From Leishmania donovani (taxonomy: Eukaryota > Euglenozoa > Kinetoplastea > Trypanosomatida > Trypanosomatidae): 64,000 nt of DNA. A program made the position numbers and the translations under genes. The stretch is taken from positions 425,477 to 489,476 of the forward strand of contig NC_018253.1 of the NCBI RefSeq assembly GCF_000227135.1, read 5' to 3'. A model generated the notes under the pieces. The model did no database searches. It worked only from the letters and a program-made list of their open reading frames with translations, and was not told where the DNA came from. How positions within the stretch are numbered: position 1 is the first letter of the stretch; every line of letters begins with the position of its first letter. Below are positions 60,701 through 64,000 of this stretch, piece by piece.

Positions 60701-62058
60701 ATCAGCGCATGCCGGCGCAGATGCTGCGCAGCAAGGAGGCCACGGTGAAGGCTGGCTCGGATGCAGCGGCGTATTTGGCGGCGCCGGCACGCTGCACCCT
60801 TGAGACACCCCACACTCCCTCTCTCAGGCCTATCCGGCTGTTCATCACACTGGCCGACTCGCGGCGTGAGATGCGGGCCATGGTGGAGGGAGAGCTGGTG
60901 CGGACCTCTGCCAGCGCAACGCCGGCAGAAACAGCCGCTGCACCTGCGCCAGAGTCGCGCCTGTCGATAGAAGAGAAGCGCACCATGGACAGCGACGTAG
61001 AGGCGGCAGCGTTGCGAGCGTCGAGGTTCATGCCAGTTGCGATACCTCGCGCTCCAGTGGTACCCATCACCGCCGCTACGATACCCGTCACGAGCGCGGC
61101 GGAGCTGCCAGAGGCGACTACAACGGCTCACCCCGGCAGCCTCCACCCTGCACACCAGGCGACGGGAGCAGATCCTCCGCATGCGTTCGGTTTCTCCGCC
61201 TGGGCGACGCGCCCGCCACCGTCGATCGACCCCGAGGACATCAGCGATGAGTCGCTCGTAGAGATGATGCAGGCGGAGCGGCTTTCCTGGTCAGCGGCTG
61301 CGCCAGCGGCCAAGGCCTCCGCTGCGTCAACCATTCCACCTCTCATGCCACCTACACCGGCCCCTCCCACACCCGGATTGAACACCACGGTGCCCTGGGA
61401 TCTGTGGACGACGCGCGACGTGCCCCGTTACGCCCCGCCGCCGCCGGCGACGGAAGCAGCAGAGGCCACACCAGCTGCCCAAACGCTGAAGGAGAAAGCC
61501 TCAGGTGGTGGCGAGGCCGACGCGGCGCCTCTGCCTGCCCTGCGCAGTGAAGCGGACATGTACTTTGCGTGTCCGTTCTGGGGCCCGACCGTTCCAGACG
61601 CGCAGGTGCTGCTAGAGCAGGGCAAGATGACGCAGGCCACGAAACTGATGTGCCGTCTGCAGCAACAGCACGGCCAAGCCGTGAATCCGCAGCAGCAGGA
61701 GAAGCAAAGGAGCGATAGCGGCAGCAGTGACGGCGACGGCAACGGCAGCGGCGAGGGGATCGGGGGCAGAGGCGCTACTGCAAGTGGTGGAGGAAAGACT
61801 CGACGAGGCAGTGCAGCAGACGACCCGCTGAGTATGCTGCAGAGCATGCAGGGTGGTGTCCCCAATGCCAGCGTCTCCTCCTGGGAGCCGGGTCACCTAT
61901 TCTCCTCAGAGCAGCGAGCGCAGTGCGGCGACGGGTGGGCACCAACGCCGTTGCGTGGCCCATATGTCTTCGACATCTCTGCCCACGAAAAGCACAGAAG
62001 CGCGGATGGGCAGCGTTGGTACGCAAAGGTAACGCAGCGAGAGGTGCTGAAGTTTTAG
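54793..62058 (+). CDS. Giant MORN-repeat protein with two FYVE-type zinc fingers
   Basis: A 2,421-residue protein. From about residue 135 it has a long array of MORN repeats (VYEGEWRDNCRHGRGKL, VYDGDWAFDQRHGNGKIMY, EFFGTFKKDRIDGHGTMRY and many more). A second block lies between the zinc fingers (YYRGGFCAGERHGFGTQY, WYEGGFERDAWHGEGVYY, VYNGEWVHGQRHGTGMLH), and a last copy (VYAGCWSQGRWVSRGLY) follows the second finger; I count roughly 25 in total. Finger 1 spans C1186 to C1294: C-x2-C, then RKRAHC at 1197-1202, then a roughly 80-residue insert before the last C-x2-C. Finger 2 spans C1745 to C1814 and is more canonical, with RRHHCRLCG (1757-1765), FCDAC and VCDAC; this is the FYVE PI3P-binding pattern, though the WxxD motif is absent. 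The C-terminal 600 residues are Pro/Ala-rich, with a conserved-looking FACPFWGPTVPDAQVLLEQG. MORN proteins often scaffold membranes or cytoskeleton; a PI3P-membrane scaffold is inferred. The start is the first ATG after the acceptor; a TTG upstream is not used. Confidence 0.92.
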   Translation: MAHAAGGNNTADAAPQYYDPNAPLTRPVTTFQVETFVPREGMTPSLVLADGSHYFGPVVEDSRCRIPCGCGIILFQYDGAVKPNLTVAEAAAAASDSGGGGGLASFFFGRGMPQGGGASQAAATLTALCKRYRQGDRYGGDWVNGTFHGNGVLVTSSFTYHGTWIEGEMQGKGTISYTRKYVDYRPRNTNGSDSGVGEGVSNLLLKGLSYVSPFELVGTAAAPKEYIGDFDAKHYRHGMGLMRYYNGDVYEGEWRDNCRHGRGKLRKIDGEVYDGDWAFDQRHGNGKIMYPNGSLFKGSMEYDQRNGEGIMRFANGDEFFGTFKKDRIDGHGTMRYRNGDVYEGSWRDQLRHGQGKYTLKRTGATMHGEFQSGLIHGEGTVIVPGVSTFVGMFVRGERTIGTMHWHQQSSQQLQAELVNDDATTAAAATAAATLESPESSLLDTTLLPGPATPPPPGTSSASVTATIGTAIVAGKASTTNYLCYQGQWHGEHMHGRGLLWYTNGDFYAGDFHKSRRHGAGNMRYAAEQAEFSGQYVHGIRHGLGLLQRANKTIQAGRWQQNIFVEGYEGEWDGSVFHGIGRLTMPVDIFLAMRSSSSTLKPSELSAMWNGRSSTLSTNASFIAGHEEGRRAAGDGAPQGAATDTSVSGATANRADLSPLFIDFFGLFRNGLRDGLGVLKLPALNGLVGGSLNLAEERKSGGGGGQCDSGGGGTTTHGAGGVKAERGRRGSGGVGDGNAAAGAPRSRYNTVSLASMPSMLIKGRWVRDVLHCDKGVWAFPNGVVYIGRFRNGARDATRACVWWPDGSVLESGWCGDAPSGAGIWYQRNRITPVYQTISPSVLRRSQSLRLPEKGSPSRSIGHATDGGQGTSDAADADGNSTSVALARDPFGMSYLLRLIGSGLIGHGTSSVGDGGGGDTHDESDNDQPRRVLVDFGNHFTFSCSWCPYTMDLSTYAAVVLPQIGSQTSPLPGGTPWPQLYHSPSMSAAVGAPRPWAAETAKGGRGAPQSTAAASPTTAVGSSGAGLQASVPWPVPTAKKMSSCANSLHLSEAPSSVVIGRASGAGVVYFDSGVVLAGEWLGNVPRLATPYRPWSAFDHFITWQTARAASRNCVSTVPRPIAPRLQSCYTSVLVAAPEDVSGEPRRVAGGRLTVASSPLAVSRMGDAAEHAPASFTPPSPPPSPDARCMLCGKDYSFFRKRAHCTLCLRSACSSCLGHMDTEGPAQQEDVKALLRHAYLTAEQTVQLSTAAAAKTTLTSASGSAARPITFPSFSAEQVDHAFDKKSISTVPVCADCVRAVLWKLRYTQLWIPMSMFASVVEGDKHHREARRNSGVEAAHHDARDGANKNAVAGGDVDDEAGEPANPLSTVAHSQESSRQVSAVGQSLPLSPERSAVPATAFDEVEHRQHDGRLPTGNNALCSAATADSSEASAVDEASHDLLAPTQACAAATEDKPSTPPAASPSSANDSAVAGTSPASALPPASASSQTPNLSGHPETVRHSCSKILPPTQYIIYSGYTSHTIPHVYGELWWGRQYYYRGGFCAGERHGFGTQYMPNGEWYEGGFERDAWHGEGVYYLDDGSVLLGEFRKGKLHAVHYRGEVEESDTCGVRPHGRGIGYSPDGSVYNGEWVHGQRHGTGMLHLADGSSVYSGTFVSDAMEGMGKLVTTSGAYYGDFSQNKQNGKGLLFTADCVVEGSWVQGTSSGFTRIYERVTGEVYETTYSDGNERDDCFTAPVMIDDDAAAECGQCGTAFSFFLRRHHCRLCGDVFCDACTQHRASLPSTVTGDGVPSAKSDPASSSASGVNGQQLRVCDACFFRLSQRRMIALRRYADGSVYAGCWSQGRWVSRGLYCRPDGVFVVMDTYGHALLPLAAIAKEPLKGGASADMKEPEKPSAAQPACGLGVVRRPSRATGLPVSSSVLQDAAPAKELLDGVSESSSRKDLDAFLLWWATTRSRCGLHVPLDVPLVIQYQRMPAQMLRSKEATVKAGSDAAAYLAAPARCTLETPHTPSLRPIRLFITLADSRREMRAMVEGELVRTSASATPAETAAAPAPESRLSIEEKRTMDSDVEAAALRASRFMPVAIPRAPVVPITAATIPVTSAAELPEATTTAHPGSLHPAHQATGADPPHAFGFSAWATRPPPSIDPEDISDESLVEMMQAERLSWSAAAPAAKASAASTIPPLMPPTPAPPTPGLNTTVPWDLWTTRDVPRYAPPPPATEAAEATPAAQTLKEKASGGGEADAAPLPALRSEADMYFACPFWGPTVPDAQVLLEQGKMTQATKLMCRLQQQHGQAVNPQQQEKQRSDSGSSDGDGNGSGEGIGGRGATASGGGKTRRGSAADDPLSMLQSMQGGVPNASVSSWEPGHLFSSEQRAQCGDGWAPTPLRGPYVFDISAHEKHRSADGQRWYAKVTQREVLKF

Positions 62059-62787
62059 TCGCGCGCCGCTGCTTCGCTTGATGTTTTGTTTCGTTTTTTT
62101 GTATTAGGTGTGTGTGTGTGTGTGTGTGCGTGCGTGTGTATGTGTGTGTCTGCATCTGCGCGGTTGGTCGTGCATTACTGTATTGGTTGGGCTTTTGACG
62201 TTTACGTTTCTCGCGCTTCACCACCAGCCGCAGCCGCAGCCGCTGTTTGTCTCGCGAGTCGATCGATCATCTCTCTTGAAATCTTTGTCCTTGACGTCAG
62301 CACGCGAGTCCTCTGTGGCACGGCGTGGGCGTCACGGAAAACAAAAGAGGGCGAAACTCGCGTGTCACGGGCTCCACGCACATGCGGCAACGACGCAAAA
62401 ATGATCCGGCCGCACAGGTCATGTGTGCGCTCAGGCGTGTATGTCGAGGGTTGTTCGCAATGCCCGCGTGTAGGCTCGCGGGATCGCATGGGCACACGTG
62501 CCTGCATGAGTAACCCATTTCGAAGTTTCTGTGTACCATTTCCTACTCTCCTTTGCCTCATCACCTTCTCCTCTCCTGTCCACCGCCCCCCCCCCCCTCC
62601 CGTCTCGCCTCACCGTGCATCCACAGCTCAGGCAGTGCTCCCCACCCCCTACGCTTTTCAGTTTTTTCTGTGCTCCCTTGCCCTCCCTCCCAGCCATCGA
62701 GGGCGAACCAGCCAACCAACCACGGGAGGGACAGGCGACGGCAGCGAGAAGACCACATTCGCCTGTACGCCAGTAAGCGTGAGCCAA

Positions 62788-62818
<31 letters not shown>

Positions 62819-64000
62819 ACGAGAGCACAAGAACCTACAAGGTCAGGGGAAGGTGGAAGGGAAGAGGTGAGCTCGCCTGCCTCCCGCTCGTTTGTCCTTT
62901 TTCTCTTTGTTGTTGTTGCTGTCTTCGTAGTGGTGGTGGTAGTGCTCCACGCTGCTCGCGTGACGGGAGAATGCGCGTGCGCGTGTCTGCGTGAAACCCA
63001 CACCCCCTCTCTGTAGTTTTTACTTTGTTGTTGGTTTGTTTTTGGGGGCGCTGTGCGATTGCGAAGGCACGAAAAAAAAAAACGGTTCCGTAGATTTTGG
63101 AGGGCAAAGTGAGGTCTTCTCTGTTTTTTTTTTGTTTTGTGTGTGTGTGTGTGTGTGTACGTGCGCGTGTGCAGCTGTGCCAGTGAAAGAGAGGCGGGAT
63201 TGCTTATCAATAACAACGTGCACATAAGCATCATCGTCATTTCTCTCACGCTCTCTCTCTACGGCTTTTTCTTTTCTTTGTTTTGCTACCCGTGTGAGCC
63301 TTTACAGTGGCGTTCTTCAGACGGCACTCAGGCCTCCCGCTCGCCCGCCCTTTAGGTCGTTGGTTGATCGCACACTTGATTTCGCTTTCGATCTCTCCTG
63401 TGCTTTTATTTACATCTTCCCCTCTGTTTCGTTCCTCTTCTTTTTGTTGGTTTTGCTTTTTTATTTATTTATTTATTTTGTGTTGTTTGTTTCAGCGTGG
63501 GCGTGCGTCTGTTGCCTCTGTGTGTGGGTCTGTGTGTGTGTGTGTGTGTGTATCTGCGCGCACGACTCCGCACAACCGCACAAAAAGGAAGACATACATA
63601 AAGTGAGAGCGAGAGAGCAAGCAACTGGAAATAAAAAGTCATAAGAAAGAAATCAAATACGCCCTTGACCCTGCGCCACTCACCGCCCCACTCCCCTACA
63701 TCCCTCATTGTGTGCTTGAGTGGCGTATCCATCCTCCGTCACTCTCCCTCTGTCTCGCTCGTGCACTCGACGGCCTTGTTTCTCGCACGCGCATCTTTCT
63801 TTCTTTTTCATATATATTCGCCCTTCCAACTTCTGCTATGTAACGGCAACGACAACACAGACAAGCACGCATGCATGCACAGGAATAGACAGACAGAAGC
63901 TTTTACGGCCTATCGATATAAGAGCGAAAGGGAAGACGAAAGGAAAAGAAGAAGACCACCGTTTCTTGTGTCCGCCTCCCCATACACATTCAAGCGCCTG
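62059..64000 (+). other. Terminal region without gene
   Basis: It holds the 3'UTR of the MORN-FYVE gene and the start of the next intergenic region. It has GT runs at about 62109-62127 and 63139-63157, a C-run near 62586, a CA run at about 62794-62817, A10 at 63072, an ATTT repeat at 63461-63479 and a probable splice acceptor at 63495. No supported frame on either strand. Confidence 0.7.
63424..63495 (+). promoter_or_regulatory. Strong spliced-leader acceptor signal for a gene beyond the window
   Basis: A 70-base T/C-rich tract, with overlapping ATTTA units, ends in TTGTTTGTTTCAG, AG at 63494-63495. No gene starts in the remaining 505 bases, so it probably serves a gene starting after 64000. 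A weaker AG candidate is near 63861. Confidence 0.5.

Noticed and set aside
62086..62994. 302-codon + frame in the final region
   Set aside because: It spans TG and CA microsatellites and C-runs and has no domain; it is best seen as a chance open frame.
1..64000. tRNA, rRNA, snoRNA clusters, CRISPR arrays and strand switches
   Set aside because: I looked for T-loop-like sequences, direct-repeat arrays and a change in coding strand and found none that hold up; small snoRNAs cannot be excluded by eye.

Overview
The window looks like nuclear DNA of a trypanosomatid, most probably Leishmania. The sequence is GC-rich. Seventeen protein genes all lie on the + strand, no intron is evident, and adjacent genes are separated by roughly 0.7-2.6 kb of C/T-rich, microsatellite-rich DNA. 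Many genes are preceded by a polypyrimidine tract and an AG, as expected for spliced-leader trans-splicing. A SIDER2-like retroposon remnant at about 53.0-53.5 kb also fits Leishmania. I cannot fix the species. No tRNA, rRNA, strand switch or promoter was recognised, so the window reads as the inside of one polycistronic transcription unit.

Layout. 0-7.7 kb: an uncharacterised low-complexity protein and a J-domain/DnaJ-X protein. 7.7-18.2 kb: a divergent PROPPIN (Atg18/WIPI-type propeller), a JMJD7-like JmjC oxygenase and a UTP5/WDR43-like ribosome-biogenesis protein. 19.8-25.6 kb: an unknown membrane protein, a probable mitoribosomal protein mS38 and an unknown, probably mitochondrial protein. 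27.1-32.5 kb: two tandem paralogous mitochondrial DNA ligases (LIG k family). 33.5-45.2 kb: a CnoX/YbbN-like thioredoxin protein with predicted mitochondrial targeting, the GNL1 circularly permuted GTPase, prefoldin subunit 3 and a large unknown protein. 47.3-52.2 kb: a WWE-WD40 fusion and a membrane-anchored J-domain protein. 54.8-62.1 kb: a 2,421-residue protein with MORN repeats and two FYVE-type zinc fingers. The final 1.9 kb has no gene but holds a good splice-acceptor signal that probably serves the next gene.

How the genes relate. Neighbouring genes in a trypanosomatid unit are co-transcribed but usually not functionally linked, so there is no operon logic to read. Themes do recur: mitochondrial functions (two ligases, mS38, the CnoX-like protein, perhaps others), protein folding (two J-proteins, prefoldin 3), ribosome biogenesis or GTPase biology (UTP5, GNL1, JMJD7-like) and phosphoinositide/membrane biology (PROPPIN, MORN-FYVE). 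The most unusual items are the MORN-FYVE protein, the PROPPIN with an altered FRRG motif and an N-terminal LIR-like motif, and the WWE-WD40 fusion. Start codons were chosen as the first ATG after the best splice acceptor. Domain calls are from reading the sequence, not from database searches.
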